DNA of 64,000 bases from CAZMLC01 sp964567125 (GCA_964567125.1 CAZMLC010000006.1:1-64000), one strand, 5' to 3'; positions 43,801-53,955 are shown, counted from the stretch's first letter. The notes: generated by a model not told the origin, from the letters alone. A program made the numbers and translations.

Positions 43801-46800
43801 AAAGCCATAGAGCGATTCCCACCAATCGGGCAAACCATCACCATCGCTATCCGCGGTTTGTTTATAGTTTGCGTTCTTGCTCCATGTTGTACCATCGAAG
43901 GTCCAGCCTTGCGCCAGCATCTGACGATACACCTGACCATTCGTCAGACCGCGACCTTGGAATTCTGTCAAGTTGCCGGTATACAGGGCAGCCCATCCGC
44001 CAGCACCCGTCGTGGTGCCATAATTCAGAGCTTCCCACCAGTCGGCTAAGCCATCGTTGTTCGCATCCGCTGCGGACTCCAACCAGCTCGCACTAGCGCC
44101 CTGCTTGTCCCAGAAATTCGTGGTCTGCCGCATCCATGCAGAGCCCAGCGGCAACAAGTCGCTGGATTCTGCCGAACGATACCCGAATCCATACGGGTTG
44201 GCCGTGTTCGGAAAGCTGTTTGAAACAGCGGTGGTTCCCATGGTCGTCGCGGTCCAGTAGAAGGAGTCCATGGTGGATCCAGGCAATCCAAAGGTCACAA
44301 CGCCACCCGGCGTAACATGGCTACGGCCAGGCAGGTGCGAAACCGCATTCTGAATCCACGGCAGATAGGTCTGATTGGTATAGACCATGCTGCGAACCTC
44401 TGCGTTCGCCCACCACTGAACAGTCCCCATCTTAACCATGTTGGTTGTCACAACGAGGGTATTGCTATTGGTTGAGACCACGCGCACCTGTGGCTGATTG
44501 GTCGTCACAGCGCTGCTGTCAAAGCCGCGCGGCACCATCGCCACAGTCGATTTATCAACACTGCTGAAGAGATCACACATCGGATAGTAGTTCATCAGCA
44601 ATGCCGGCAAATTATTCGGTGCAGGCAGTGTACGCCGCGCACCCTGTGCGAGACGCGCTTCAAATGCGCTGCGTGCAGCGCGCACATCCTCCATTGAGAA
44701 GCGCAGCTTATAGCTGTTCTGAATTTCCGTTCCGGTACGCGCACCGTCCCACACGCGCACTTCAGCCATCCATCCTTGATAGTAATTGCCGAAGCCGCCC
44801 CAGGTCTGGGCCCATACTGAATCAGGGATGTTATTGGAGTTCAATATGATCGCCAAATCCGTCGGTGCGCTATTCTTAGCACCCAACGTTAACCATCCGG
44901 AAACATACGTATAGGAGTTTGAACCGCCAGTGCTGTTAATCTCCATAATGCCGTTTGCAGGAATCAATTTCGGATCCTGACTCGTGTACTCCGCACCGTC
45001 CACATAGAGAACCAGACGACTCTTCACCGCATCCATCTGCAACGCGACATGACGCCACTCGCCAACCTTCAATACAGGACCGAGCACCTTGGCCACGCCA
45101 GTATGTTCGTCATGACCGCCCGCATTATCGAAACCGGCAAAAAGCTGGCCATTCGGCTGAATACCGATCCGATAGTTGGCACGCAACCGCCGCACGGCTG
45201 CTTCGCCCGCATCACTGGCATCGTACCCAAAGTTGCGCTCGATCAGCATTTGCCCGTTCGTGGAAGCCACGCGCTCCGGGCAGATCCACATTTCGACAGT
45301 GAAACTCTTGAAGGACTGATCAGAATCAGGATACATACCTGCGGTGCTGCTTACGCCATCCGCATACGACGAAAGCGTTGAAGCCGCAGACTGCACGCCA
45401 TCGAAATAGAGCGCCTGACGACGGTACGGGCTCATAAAGTTGAGCGGATCAGAGCTCGTATTGACGCTTCCAGCGATTTCATCCTTATCCGAGATACCAT
45501 CGTTATCCGTATCATATCCCTCGTTCATCTCAAACGGGAAGTAGAAGAACGGTGCAGGTCCCCATGGTGGGAACCACATGACCGAGGAGGCTGCGTCATC
45601 GCCAGAAATACGGCCGCCGAGCGTACGATAGAAGCGACGCGTTATGCTGAACGGATTTGAAATGTCCGTGGCCCACATCGGACTCGGATCCGTATGATGG
45701 TTTTGCGAGCTGGCCGTGTTCATGACCAACGCCTCTTCCAGATTCAACAAGCCATCCGCATCCGGATCAGCCTGCGGCATACCGAGAAGGAACGGATGAT
45801 CCATGAAGTTCATATTGGCCAGGTAACTGGTTGCCCGCGCAACCCCTGCCGCCTCCGCAACAATATCGGAACCGTCGATGTAACCATTGCCCAACAGCGG
45901 ATTCAAACCATGGAAGACTTCATAGTAATCATCCATACCATCACCGTCGGAATCAGCGGTCAAAGGCGAAGTTGACGCATACGTCTTAAGTTTTTTATCA
46001 TCCAAGACCGCAGGTTTCGCAATCATCTGCGCAGCAGGCAACAGATACCAATAGGCGCGCGCTTTATCCGTTGGATCCAAGAGCGATTTATCCCAAGCGT
46101 TTGTGCATGGCACAAAGAGATCATAGGCCGCATTGTACGTCTCGTCCAGACGCTTCGTGATGTCGGAGTAGAACGAACCGCGATCGAAACGCCACGCGCG
46201 AATCGCGCCAGTCAGATATTCTTCAACGTTACGCAGCCCATCCGCATCCCAGTCCGAAGCGAAGTCGACATACGTACCATCCATACCATTCGTAACAGCA
46301 GGCGTTGCCGCGACCGCTGCACCAATCGCCGGGAGAGTACCCGCAAATTGGATTTCCCAGCCATCCGGCAAGCCATCGCTATCCGTATCAACAGCGCACG
46401 GATTCAAACCGCCGCCCGCAATGCATGTGCTACCGTCATCGACAGGAAGGCCATAGATAAAGGCACGTTCATCGATACCATCAGTTGTTGTATCAGGAAT
46501 ACCGTCGTTATCGCAATCCGACTGCCATGGATCGCACGGCCAGAACTTATTCAGCCAGTACTGGTCAACCGCTGGACGTGTAATCGAAACAACACCGGTC
46601 ATCACCGGGAAGGTAACACCGCTCAAGAGCGCAACATCGGTTGCAGCAACATTATTGATGACACCCGGAACAGGGCCAACGGCCGCGTACAGCGCCGCAT
46701 TCGTATACACCGCGACAGAGTCCGTACCCGCGAACTTGCGCGAATACTGCAAGGTGTCGTTCACCACGAGATTGCGATCAGCAGCCGACCACGGACTAAA

Positions 46801-49800
46801 GGCGAAGAAGCCCGTACCGGCGCCCTTCGGCGTCGCGACATACAACTCCCAACCATCCGGCACGCCATCCACAATCTGCGGCGTTGCATCCGTATCCGGC
46901 GTCAAAGGATGTGTGCTGTAATCCACCCAGAGATCGCTGCGGGCAAACACTTGGTCCGGGCATCCATCCGAGCGTGTTTCACGCATAAACTTCAAGAGCA
47001 GATACTCATCCACGGCGGTAAAGGCACGCGTATTCGGCGCAGTCCCGACCACACCAAAGCGCGCCTGACCAGGCCAGTTGGTCGGCCAGGAGATCGGCGT
47101 GCTACCAGCCACAAAATCAAGCGGGAAGCGAACCGCACCATTGGCGCCTACCACGCTATCGCACCATGCGGTACGCGGATCAAAACCGAACTCATCGCGA
47201 ACCTGGAAGTGCAGCACCAATACGCGGGCCATGTCCTCCAATACCGTGACCGACACCACATTGTTGGTGTCGACGGTGACCTTACGACCGAGCGCCAGAG
47301 GTGAATTCGTCGCATTGCCATAATAATAGCAGGTATAGATCGCATTGGTCAGGCTATCGGCCGATCCATTGGCACCTGTCGTCACGTTGGTTGTCGTGGA
47401 GACGGTCCCTGCCGTGGTGTTCGTAATCACCAGCGCGATGCGCTGACGGAAAACAGAGGAAATTGCAAAATAGTCGCCATCGATGTTGTTGTACATCGCG
47501 CTGGATCCATCCTTGGGATCGCAGGGATTCAACCCCATCAGGATTTCCCAGCCATCGCACATGAGGTCATTATCCGTATCCCAGGTCGTCGGGTTGGTGC
47601 CCAGCAACATCTCTTCGATATCCAACAAACCGTCATTGTCAAAATCGTCTTGATACTGGGACGACCACGAAGCACGCGGTCTCATCGGATCAAACGCATT
47701 GCTTATTTCAGAAAATGGAATCACAAGCCCTTCCGAAATATTGCGCGGGTTATACCGCGATCCGGTCAACTTGTTGCCCGAGGCGTCACCGAAATTCGCG
47801 GCATACCAGAAATAGTATTCCCAACCATCGGTATAACCATCACTATCGCTATCGGCCAGCGTCGGATCGGTTTGAGGGTCATCGGAAACATTGTTGACGG
47901 CACCGATAACTCCATCGTAACCACGCACTTCCAGATAGGCGTTAAAGGCGTTAATGGCATCCGAGACCGCATTCGTGTTGCCCGTTCCCGAGCCTTTCGC
48001 AACAGGACGGAAATCATAGACCCCGCCAATTCCTGTCGGATTAGCAGGCAGGAAATCGCTATCGTCGTTGAAACTGCGCAACGGAGTCAACCAATAGGGC
48101 ATTGCAGCGGTATCACCGCCTGTTGTTGCCGTGGCCCCAATCTTGCCGAAGATTGAACTTGCGACACCGTCAGGAATACCATCCTGGTTAATATCACCCA
48201 CACCGTCGCCGCGGCGGAACTCCTTCGAGAAAATCGCCCGAACCTCATAAATATCCACCTGTGACGTGGAATCGGTCGAGGCCGGCATCTTGATCGTGGC
48301 CGTGGCGGTGGCGGTGGCTGGATTCAAATTTTGCGGATTGGCAAAAATATCAGCATTACCTTCCCAGACAAAGAAGTAGCTGTTCAACGTCTTCCGTGTC
48401 GGATCCACAATCGCAACACCGTTTTCGTTGAAGTTCGTCACATTGTAACCAGCGGGTGTTCCCGATGTCTTATACGGCACCGCATCTAATGTGGCGGCCG
48501 TTGTCTTCGACGTGAAGCGGAAGCGGTAGACGTTGTTGTAATTTGTCGAGCTGATCGCCTCGGACGACTTGACCATACCGTCGCCAAGCCCTGTTACGCC
48601 CCAATAGCTTGCACTGTTCGGCCCTAGAGGCGTTACATTAACGCCCTTTGACGGACTGACCCGCACCTTAAACTGCGTCGTGCCCGATTGTCCGCCATCC
48701 TTATCGAAGGCCGTTACTGTAACAACAAAATCATCAATCGCTGTGTAGGTATGGAACACGGTTCCAGCCGCTCCGTATGTGGTGGTTGAGCTGTCATCAC
48801 CGAAGTTCCACTCAACACGCATGCGCGCACTTGCAGGCGACGTAATCTTATCGCCGATCACATCCGTGATATTCCAGGAAATGCCCTTCTGCACACCCTG
48901 CGTAAACTCGTAGGCAAAGGTCTCCGTAGCAATATCGGTGGCCGCAGGACCCGTAATCACAGGATTCGCGTTTTCGACAAAGATCAACGCAGAAACCTGG
49001 TTAGTATAAAAATTCGCAGCAGCTACGGGGCTGATGACTTTAGGCACGACCGTGAAGCCGTGCTGAACGCTGTAGTCCGTGCCGTCCTTCGCACTGAACT
49101 TGACTATAGCCGTTGTTTGTCCGGCACTGAACGTGACATTGGTCGTCTGGAACTGGATGATGCCGTTGATGTAGTTCGTCGGCTCTAAAACACCCAGTGC
49201 AACCGTGACTGTCTCGGTATACTCCTGCGACAACTGAACCGTCAAATCATAGGTAAAGGAGGCATCCGTTTCCTTAACCGCACCAGAAGGCTGGAGCACG
49301 ATCACTTCAGGAAGCGGGATCCCTTGAACCACGCGTACTTGGAATGCATACGTCTGTGAAATACCGCCATCCTTATCATATGAATACACTGAAACCGTCT
49401 TTGTCCCTCGTGAGGTAAAGGCGTATTTTATCGTGCCGCGCGCGCCGGAGGAGACATTGGTAACAACCGCTTCGCCCGCACCGAAACTCCAGATGTTGGT
49501 GAAGACGCCGGCAAGATCGCCCTGCGAATCAACAATCTCATAATCAAAGGCGTATAACGATCCCATCGGCACATTCGTATAGGTCACACCATCGTTTCCA
49601 CCGATCACGGAAATCGTCGGCACCGTGTTGTATACCGAGACCGTCTTAGTGCGCAAATCCTTGTATTCCGCCTTAGCCGCCGTATTTGTCACTTCAGGGA
49701 CGAAGGTAATACGCTTAGACTCGGAATCCTTTGTACCATCGCGCAGTGTAAAATCCTGAGGATCGCTGACCATTTCGCCTTGCGGAATCATGAACATCAT

Positions 49801-51543
49801 CGGGAAGTCGCCCACGATCGCGTTGTTCTGCTCGGTGCCATCCCCATAGCGCGCATAGACCTTGACCCAGACATCCTCTGTAAAGGTCTTCGAAAGTGTA
49901 ACGCGAACATTGCCAACCGAATTGGTAATTTCGCGATAGGAATCGCGATCGGTGGAGATCGTCACGCGAGGAGCCTGCTCCACGTTGATGTAGAAGGTCG
50001 AGGTCAGCGAGGGCGTACCATCCTTATCGACAACATACAGCTTGTTCGTCGTCATGCCTGCACGGGTGAAGGCATACTTGAAGGTTCCATTGCCGGTTAC
50101 CACGGAGTTGGTCTGCGCCGGCAAAAGGGTTCCGTCCATTTCCCAGTAGAAAACCATATTCGTCGCGAGATCAGCGGGGACGTCCGCAACACTCCATGCA
50201 ATGCCAAGGTCGTTCGTAACAAACTGGCGCCAGCCGGAGAAGGTCGTAGTCGCATTCGGTTGGTTGATCGTCGGCGCCACATTGTTGACATACACCTTGC
50301 TCACCGGCATGCTGGTATAATAACTGACGTTGGTCGCAACCGCGCGCAGCGAAATACCCGACGATTTGCTCGCCAAAGAACCATCCTGCGCAAAGAAGCC
50401 ATACGCAACTGATTCCGTCTGCCCCGCACGAACCACGTACCCATCCACCTCGGGATCAACCAAGACGTTCACTTCACCCGACGCCGCCTGCACGGCATCA
50501 ATCCGGAAATAGATATCGGTATTCAGATTGGTGTAGGTCTGGTTCAAGACGATTTTGAAACGCTTACGATTGGCGTTGTCGGTTGGATCGGATTCCGGGA
50601 ACGAAGAACCATCCAGCCACTCGATTCGCGCTGAAGGTTCGCCGGCACGTGAAACGTCAATGACGCTCGAGATGGCATCCGAAGGAATCGTTGAACTGAT
50701 ACCCGTAAAGGCTTCACGCCGCTGCACCACGATCCGCGCCCCATTCCCCTCGACAAAACCTTTAATCGGGAAGGTAAACGAGGTTGAACCCGCAGGCACC
50801 GTGTTGGTGATCGCGGAAGCAAATGTCGTCTCACCGAATTTAACCAGATTCGTTGGCGTCCAGATCACCACCGAAATCGCGTTGCTGGTGACGCCACCCA
50901 AATTGACGGTCCAATACCCTTTTGCGCCGTTCGCCTCAATGGTCGCGACATTGCCCGCATCGAACGCCATGGTCTGCAGACGGATATTGCGATAGTACAG
51001 GTTTTCATCGCGCACGTTCGCAGCGACAAAAAAGGCGCTGTCAAAATTCACATCGCCATAGGCGCTGCCCGTATTGATGCGCCACGTTGCAGGCAAGCCA
51101 TTGGTATTGAAGAAAACAAAGCTGTTCTCATTGACCACATACTGATTTTCATTCGTCCAGATCATCATCGGGAACGCCACGTCCCCGGCCTGCACGGTGT
51201 AGGCAAAGGTCAGGTCCGTCCGATAGTTGCGGCCATCGTTGGAGGTCTGAGCTGACCCTTTAAATACGGCTTTCCGACGCACACCGCCCACATTCACGTC
51301 GATCGTCGGATAGGCCCAGAATGTATTCGTAATCGAGGCTGTAAACGTGCCGCCCAAACGGAGCTTGAATTCGACCTGATCGCCCGGCGCAGTCCAATAT
51401 TGATCTTGCGTCGCTGTAAAGCCAACCATATCGCCTGTAGACCCGGACAACGCGGCAACGGCCTGATGTGCGCCCAATGCGCCACCCAGCAACACCGAAC
51501 AGGTCAACACGTTCATCATGTTTTTCAGCACTGTTTTCTTCAT
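40894..51543 (-). CDS. Giant secreted surface protein with PKD, LamG and TSP3-like repeats
   Basis: The 3549-aa protein starts MKKTVLKNMMNVLTCSVLLG with a signal peptide ending in QAVA. The first 1000 residues are beta-rich Ig/Calx-beta-like modules, including a PKD-like one with WNFGDDSSTTTYG near 904. About fourteen calcium-binding TSP3/EF-like motifs of the form DxDxDGxxDxxE are scattered from about 1120 to 3360 (for example DSDSDGYTDGWE, DSDGDGLPDWWE, DTDNDGISDKDE). A LamG domain lies at about 2040-2285 (SFTVEMWICPE, EWRHVALQMD). No LPXTG, PEP-CTERM or type IX tail is evident. TTGGAG precedes the ATG. It is an adhesin or surface-layer candidate. Confidence 0.8.
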   Translation of the reverse strand: MKKTVLKNMMNVLTCSVLLGGALGAHQAVAALSGSTGDMVGFTATQDQYWTAPGDQVEFKLRLGGTFTASITNTFWAYPTIDVNVGGVRRKAVFKGSAQTSNDGRNYRTDLTFAYTVQAGDVAFPMMIWTNENQYVVNENSFVFFNTNGLPATWRINTGSAYGDVNFDSAFFVAANVRDENLYYRNIRLQTMAFDAGNVATIEANGAKGYWTVNLGGVTSNAISVVIWTPTNLVKFGETTFASAITNTVPAGSTSFTFPIKGFVEGNGARIVVQRREAFTGISSTIPSDAISSVIDVSRAGEPSARIEWLDGSSFPESDPTDNANRKRFKIVLNQTYTNLNTDIYFRIDAVQAASGEVNVLVDPEVDGYVVRAGQTESVAYGFFAQDGSLASKSSGISLRAVATNVSYYTSMPVSKVYVNNVAPTINQPNATTTFSGWRQFVTNDLGIAWSVADVPADLATNMVFYWEMDGTLLPAQTNSVVTGNGTFKYAFTRAGMTTNKLYVVDKDGTPSLTSTFYINVEQAPRVTISTDRDSYREITNSVGNVRVTLSKTFTEDVWVKVYARYGDGTEQNNAIVGDFPMMFMIPQGEMVSDPQDFTLRDGTKDSESKRITFVPEVTNTAAKAEYKDLRTKTVSVYNTVPTISVIGGNDGVTYTNVPMGSLYAFDYEIVDSQGDLAGVFTNIWSFGAGEAVVTNVSSGARGTIKYAFTSRGTKTVSVYSYDKDGGISQTYAFQVRVVQGIPLPEVIVLQPSGAVKETDASFTYDLTVQLSQEYTETVTVALGVLEPTNYINGIIQFQTTNVTFSAGQTTAIVKFSAKDGTDYSVQHGFTVVPKVISPVAAANFYTNQVSALIFVENANPVITGPAATDIATETFAYEFTQGVQKGISWNITDVIGDKITSPASARMRVEWNFGDDSSTTTYGAAGTVFHTYTAIDDFVVTVTAFDKDGGQSGTTQFKVRVSPSKGVNVTPLGPNSASYWGVTGLGDGMVKSSEAISSTNYNNVYRFRFTSKTTAATLDAVPYKTSGTPAGYNVTNFNENGVAIVDPTRKTLNSYFFVWEGNADIFANPQNLNPATATATATIKMPASTDSTSQVDIYEVRAIFSKEFRRGDGVGDINQDGIPDGVASSIFGKIGATATTGGDTAAMPYWLTPLRSFNDDSDFLPANPTGIGGVYDFRPVAKGSGTGNTNAVSDAINAFNAYLEVRGYDGVIGAVNNVSDDPQTDPTLADSDSDGYTDGWEYYFWYAANFGDASGNKLTGSRYNPRNISEGLVIPFSEISNAFDPMRPRASWSSQYQDDFDNDGLLDIEEMLLGTNPTTWDTDNDLMCDGWEILMGLNPCDPKDGSSAMYNNIDGDYFAISSVFRQRIALVITNTTAGTVSTTTNVTTGANGSADSLTNAIYTCYYYGNATNSPLALGRKVTVDTNNVVSVTVLEDMARVLVLHFQVRDEFGFDPRTAWCDSVVGANGAVRFPLDFVAGSTPISWPTNWPGQARFGVVGTAPNTRAFTAVDEYLLLKFMRETRSDGCPDQVFARSDLWVDYSTHPLTPDTDATPQIVDGVPDGWELYVATPKGAGTGFFAFSPWSAADRNLVVNDTLQYSRKFAGTDSVAVYTNAALYAAVGPVPGVINNVAATDVALLSGVTFPVMTGVVSITRPAVDQYWLNKFWPCDPWQSDCDNDGIPDTTTDGIDERAFIYGLPVDDGSTCIAGGGLNPCAVDTDSDGLPDGWEIQFAGTLPAIGAAVAATPAVTNGMDGTYVDFASDWDADGLRNVEEYLTGAIRAWRFDRGSFYSDITKRLDETYNAAYDLFVPCTNAWDKSLLDPTDKARAYWYLLPAAQMIAKPAVLDDKKLKTYASTSPLTADSDGDGMDDYYEVFHGLNPLLGNGYIDGSDIVAEAAGVARATSYLANMNFMDHPFLLGMPQADPDADGLLNLEEALVMNTASSQNHHTDPSPMWATDISNPFSITRRFYRTLGGRISGDDAASSVMWFPPWGPAPFFYFPFEMNEGYDTDNDGISDKDEIAGSVNTSSDPLNFMSPYRRQALYFDGVQSAASTLSSYADGVSSTAGMYPDSDQSFKSFTVEMWICPERVASTNGQMLIERNFGYDASDAGEAAVRRLRANYRIGIQPNGQLFAGFDNAGGHDEHTGVAKVLGPVLKVGEWRHVALQMDAVKSRLVLYVDGAEYTSQDPKLIPANGIMEINSTGGSNSYTYVSGWLTLGAKNSAPTDLAIILNSNNIPDSVWAQTWGGFGNYYQGWMAEVRVWDGARTGTEIQNSYKLRFSMEDVRAARSAFEARLAQGARRTLPAPNNLPALLMNYYPMCDLFSSVDKSTVAMVPRGFDSSAVTTNQPQVRVVSTNSNTLVVTTNMVKMGTVQWWANAEVRSMVYTNQTYLPWIQNAVSHLPGRSHVTPGGVVTFGLPGSTMDSFYWTATTMGTTAVSNSFPNTANPYGFGYRSAESSDLLPLGSAWMRQTTNFWDKQGASASWLESAADANNDGLADWWEALNYGTTTGAGGWAALYTGNLTEFQGRGLTNGQVYRQMLAQGWTFDGTTWSKNANYKQTADSDGDGLPDWWESLYGFDTLKTTGNDGAGGDPDGDGLSNLAEYLISEVYGFRYSNPTKFKTLADQEFSDYLIKKGKLPLGFIFTDHDFIEDAWEQNYSSTFISRFLYDAHVDQDHDGWSNYAESRYSSAIRAVSPEKKSNIMVNGKEIAEFPIPVIKTTFSYAGSRTNGNLVIQTFSNPDMNGVPDAKWSVALDTITAGLTTPIGTFAKKTVKTTLSPGSLVPGTIKLSLTDMWTGLSAQTGYDLDGKLYTMPVAGLGYQREIGTVDYATGAVTFDMAQDDGWVIILDPASFPTNRLSYVACNLSYYEFSYSAKLASQWPQELYLAQPASGFVKEGNNYFQAFLDANGSGSWDPGEPMGVAAPFATNIGWDSNTLNIHLTDYTPNSPRISLTQMKRDVDGFLGAGSNGSGSGGGAANAAPSMQRVRIRRSSADVSITPTVIFDKVLVDRDYIHEGDYLAQGGYGFDWNFKGLSATFGSKYTNFVYDVYVGDGSAVDAPANVRIMSFTNILPAVHYAATPTAPLGGASVRSAYPTFRWKLPKNAVTDSYTAYCIQIKKGSASGALVWNSGTIRTPLYDRASGEYYFEAPVYMGSLLQPNTLYVWSVAGLNARYTMDSIVGTTAALQWSAWKPFRMESSVVTVPGYESLSPVNGSDYGSVGVTVKYLGPATALAGRIFVQAFTTRDFTGNPVAQATGTAAAPARGMTIASYLDSVTNQTDSTSVNAMLYGLPNGAYYVRAFLDSNANGVRDAWESWGYYNYAGMADNNIYDPRSVAVSATGITPVIMLAIEDCDTDQDFYPDAWEYEQNSAAENFLELTAPLESWDGLNDYFVINNKLNATGQFYNTAVLSLTLGSDDLVFNSVTADDGYSLASKVSAGLDPATSVSFAATGIALADNTATIRSLAVIAAPTTTTSARGSLLLNVMTPSQTTALQYVVQYTKSLATPQWVTVTEPCSVDASGMLNQVELSGDVDATSGFFRIVPYNP

Positions 51544-51599
51544 AATTATTCTCCAAATCCTGTCAAAATCCGTTTTTTCCGCGCGTCGTACAGCGCGAC

Positions 51600-52097
51600 T
51601 CACCGCGTTGTCGCCCTCGGGCTCTTTTGAGCCTGCAAATCCGCTTGTTTTTTCTGCATGGCCGCTTCAGCCTGCATCCGCTGACGCACCGTCGAAATCG
51701 CTTCCGCCTGCAACCGCGCAGCTTCATCGCGCTGTTGTTTTTCCTGCGCGGCTAATTTGACCCAGGCTTCGTCTTTTTCCAACGCCGCCTGCAAAGCCGC
51801 CGCATCCGCGTTTTTCGGCAAGGTCGCACGTACACGTAAGACGCACTGCGTCAACATATTCTGAGTTTTCACCACGTCCATCGACTGCCGCGACTGCTCC
51901 CGCGCCATCGCAGCCAAACGCTGGATATAATTGGTGTCTTTGGCACGATTGAGAGCCGCCTCCGGAATGGACGGCTGCTGCGCGCCTGATGGTGCGCTCT
52001 TCGTCTTGCTGACAAATAGCCACAAAGCGACAAAAAACATTGACACAAGCAGCAGAAATCCTGCCGTTCGCATCGGTTTACCAAAACCCGCTGTCAT
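51600..52097 (-). CDS. Membrane-anchored coiled-coil protein upstream of giant gene
   Basis: The 165-aa protein has one N-terminal membrane anchor (TAGFLLLVSMFFVALWLFV, about 11-29). An exported helical domain follows with a long Ala/Gln/Glu/Lys coiled coil (about 105-160, QEKQQRDEAARLQAEAIS). A single Cys occurs near residue 85 (NMLTQCVLRVRATLP). The family is not recognised. It is 56 bases upstream of the giant surface-protein gene on the same strand and likely co-transcribed, so it may help export or anchor that protein (inference). AGAGGA precedes the ATG. Confidence 0.65.
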   Translation of the reverse strand: MTAGFGKPMRTAGFLLLVSMFFVALWLFVSKTKSAPSGAQQPSIPEAALNRAKDTNYIQRLAAMAREQSRQSMDVVKTQNMLTQCVLRVRATLPKNADAAALQAALEKDEAWVKLAAQEKQQRDEAARLQAEAISTVRQRMQAEAAMQKKQADLQAQKSPRATTR

Positions 52098-52202
52098 TTT
52101 TTTCCTCTAAAATTGACTCACTCAATCCACTTTTCAGCGTCTTTAACGTTACACAACCAGATCGCGACACTATTCAGGTGGACAGTAACCCGTGATTTTT
52201 AC

Positions 52203-52232
52203 ATCTTAACACGTTTGTCCCGCTTGCGACAA
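52203..52232 (-). promoter_or_regulatory. Weak putative promoter of surface-protein operon
   Basis: On the minus strand TTGTCG (52227-52232) and TAAGAT (52203-52208) are 18 bp apart. Short GACAA/TTGTC inverted repeats surround the -35 box. The match is modest. Confidence 0.35.
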
Positions 52233-52329
52233 GTGATATTTTGTCTTGTTGAGGAAAAAAGGAACGCCCGCACACCGCTGAATAGAGCGGGTTTACGGTG
52301 ATCGCTTGCGCGGCAGGATGCTTTTCGCT

Positions 52330-53955
52330 TTAATGAAACGCGCGCGCGAAAAGGTCGTCAACCGCAGCGACCCAGTCGGGACTCATGCCATGCCGCGCCG
52401 GCAACTGCACGAAGAGCCTGCGCGCCGCCAGCTGCGCCTCCCCTGGCGGCGAAACGAGCCGATCCAGCCAGTGGCCGGGAAGGCGTTGCATCGCTTCAAT
52501 GACCCGCTCAAACAAATCCAGGGGTAATTCCTCACGGATCCGCAGCACAAACTGCCACAAAATGTGCGGTTCCGCGGCTACAGCCGCCTCAATGATGCGG
52601 ATCGAAGCGCGCAAGCCACACGCTTCGAGATCAATATAACACGTTGATCTGCAATTTATTGAATCGCAACCGCTCACGTCTGAACGCGTTTTTCCACGAC
52701 GCTGGAAAAGGTCCGGGATGCGCACGCCGATAAAACGCCGTGTCGGCGTGTCAAACGCGCCAAGCCGCTCAACCGCCTCAGCCTCGATCGCAGCGAGCTG
52801 TGCGGAGGTCAGACGATCGGTCGCCAGCACCCGGTAGGGCGGCAAGGACTGGGCGACCAGTCCCAGCTCCTTGGCGCGGGCGCGCAGTTCCGTGCCAGGC
52901 AGCAGCAGCGTCGGCAGGAACTGCGGATGTACGGCGTCGCCGAACCGGGCCAGCGCATCGAGCGAGCGCTGCATATCGGATTCATCCTGCGCCGGCAAGC
53001 CATACATGAAGTCAATCGTGGGTTTGATGCCATGCCGCAGCAGCGCAGCCACCCCGCGCCAGACCTTGGCCTCATCGAGCGGTCGGTGGATAATCTTCAA
53101 CACTGCAGGATCCGTGCTTTGGACCCCGACCTCCGCCTCCGTCACCCCGGCCTTGGCCAGCGCGGCAGCCTCCTCATCGGTCAGGGTATCCGCCCGGATT
53201 TCCACAAAAAAGGCGATGCTCTGCTGCGGATTTTCCGCCTGCATCACGCGCAAAAGGTCATGAAACCGGGGATGCGCGTTAAACGTAGGGTCGATCATGC
53301 GAATCTCGGTGATGCCCGCCTCGCGCAGCTGGCGGATGCGCAGCGCGACCTCCGCCACCGGCAGACAGCTCAGCGTGGTGCGCCGGATATTGTAACAGCA
53401 GAAGGCGCACTTCATCGGGCACCCGCGCGAAGTCTCCATCGCCGCGCGCGTTCCACTCCGATAGAGCGCGAAGGCAGGAGTTACCGGCTCCGCACGGTCC
53501 ATCATCTGCAGCGGCTCGCCCAACCGGAACGCGCGCAAAATCGGCGCAATGCGGGATTCGCCCTCGCCCACGGAAAGAACGCCGTCGAACTCCTGCAGCA
53601 AGGGATGCTCCTCAACAATCTCAGGCCCGCCCAGAGCCACCTTCAACGCTGGCAAGCGTGCACGGACCCGCTGAATCAGCGTTAACGTCCGTTCGATATT
53701 CCAGAGATAGCAGGTCGCCGCGAGCACATCCGGCGCACGCGCCACAAGCTCCTCCACGATCACACGGTCAGAACCTGAATCCTGCGTTTCCAGCGCAGCC
53801 AGAATCTCCCAGTGCGCAGCCTCCGGCGAACGCGCGAGCGCCTCGCTCAGGCAGGCGGCAGCCAGCATGGCGTTTTCACCCGGCGTGCTGACATCCGGAT
53901 CCAGACGCGGCATCTGTAAGAATTGCAGGCGTTTCATAGCGCGGAAGGGAATCAC
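52330..53955 (-). CDS. B12-binding-type radical SAM protein
   Basis: The 541-aa protein has an N-terminal cobalamin-binding-like Rossmann region (about 1-150, VALGGPEIVEEHPLL, GVLSVGEGE). The radical SAM cluster motif SRGCPMKCAFCCYN is at about 176-189. The C-terminal part has a second Cys cluster (CDSINCRSTCYIDLEAC, about 431-448). Such proteins methylate or rearrange diverse substrates; the true substrate is unknown. The GTG at 53955 overlaps the rsmI stop (GTGA), suggesting coupling; an ATG at 53937 is the alternative start. It is last in the bamD-lptE-hflX-rsmI group. Confidence 0.8.
   Translation of the reverse strand: MIPFRAMKRLQFLQMPRLDPDVSTPGENAMLAAACLSEALARSPEAAHWEILAALETQDSGSDRVIVEELVARAPDVLAATCYLWNIERTLTLIQRVRARLPALKVALGGPEIVEEHPLLQEFDGVLSVGEGESRIAPILRAFRLGEPLQMMDRAEPVTPAFALYRSGTRAAMETSRGCPMKCAFCCYNIRRTTLSCLPVAEVALRIRQLREAGITEIRMIDPTFNAHPRFHDLLRVMQAENPQQSIAFFVEIRADTLTDEEAAALAKAGVTEAEVGVQSTDPAVLKIIHRPLDEAKVWRGVAALLRHGIKPTIDFMYGLPAQDESDMQRSLDALARFGDAVHPQFLPTLLLPGTELRARAKELGLVAQSLPPYRVLATDRLTSAQLAAIEAEAVERLGAFDTPTRRFIGVRIPDLFQRRGKTRSDVSGCDSINCRSTCYIDLEACGLRASIRIIEAAVAAEPHILWQFVLRIREELPLDLFERVIEAMQRLPGHWLDRLVSPPGEAQLAARRLFVQLPARHGMSPDWVAAVDDLFARAFH

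Noticed and set aside
41400..48200. Regularly recurring short DNA similarity that might suggest a CRISPR-like array
   Set aside because: The similarity comes from coding of DxDxDGxxDxxE calcium motifs at irregular spacing within one reading frame.
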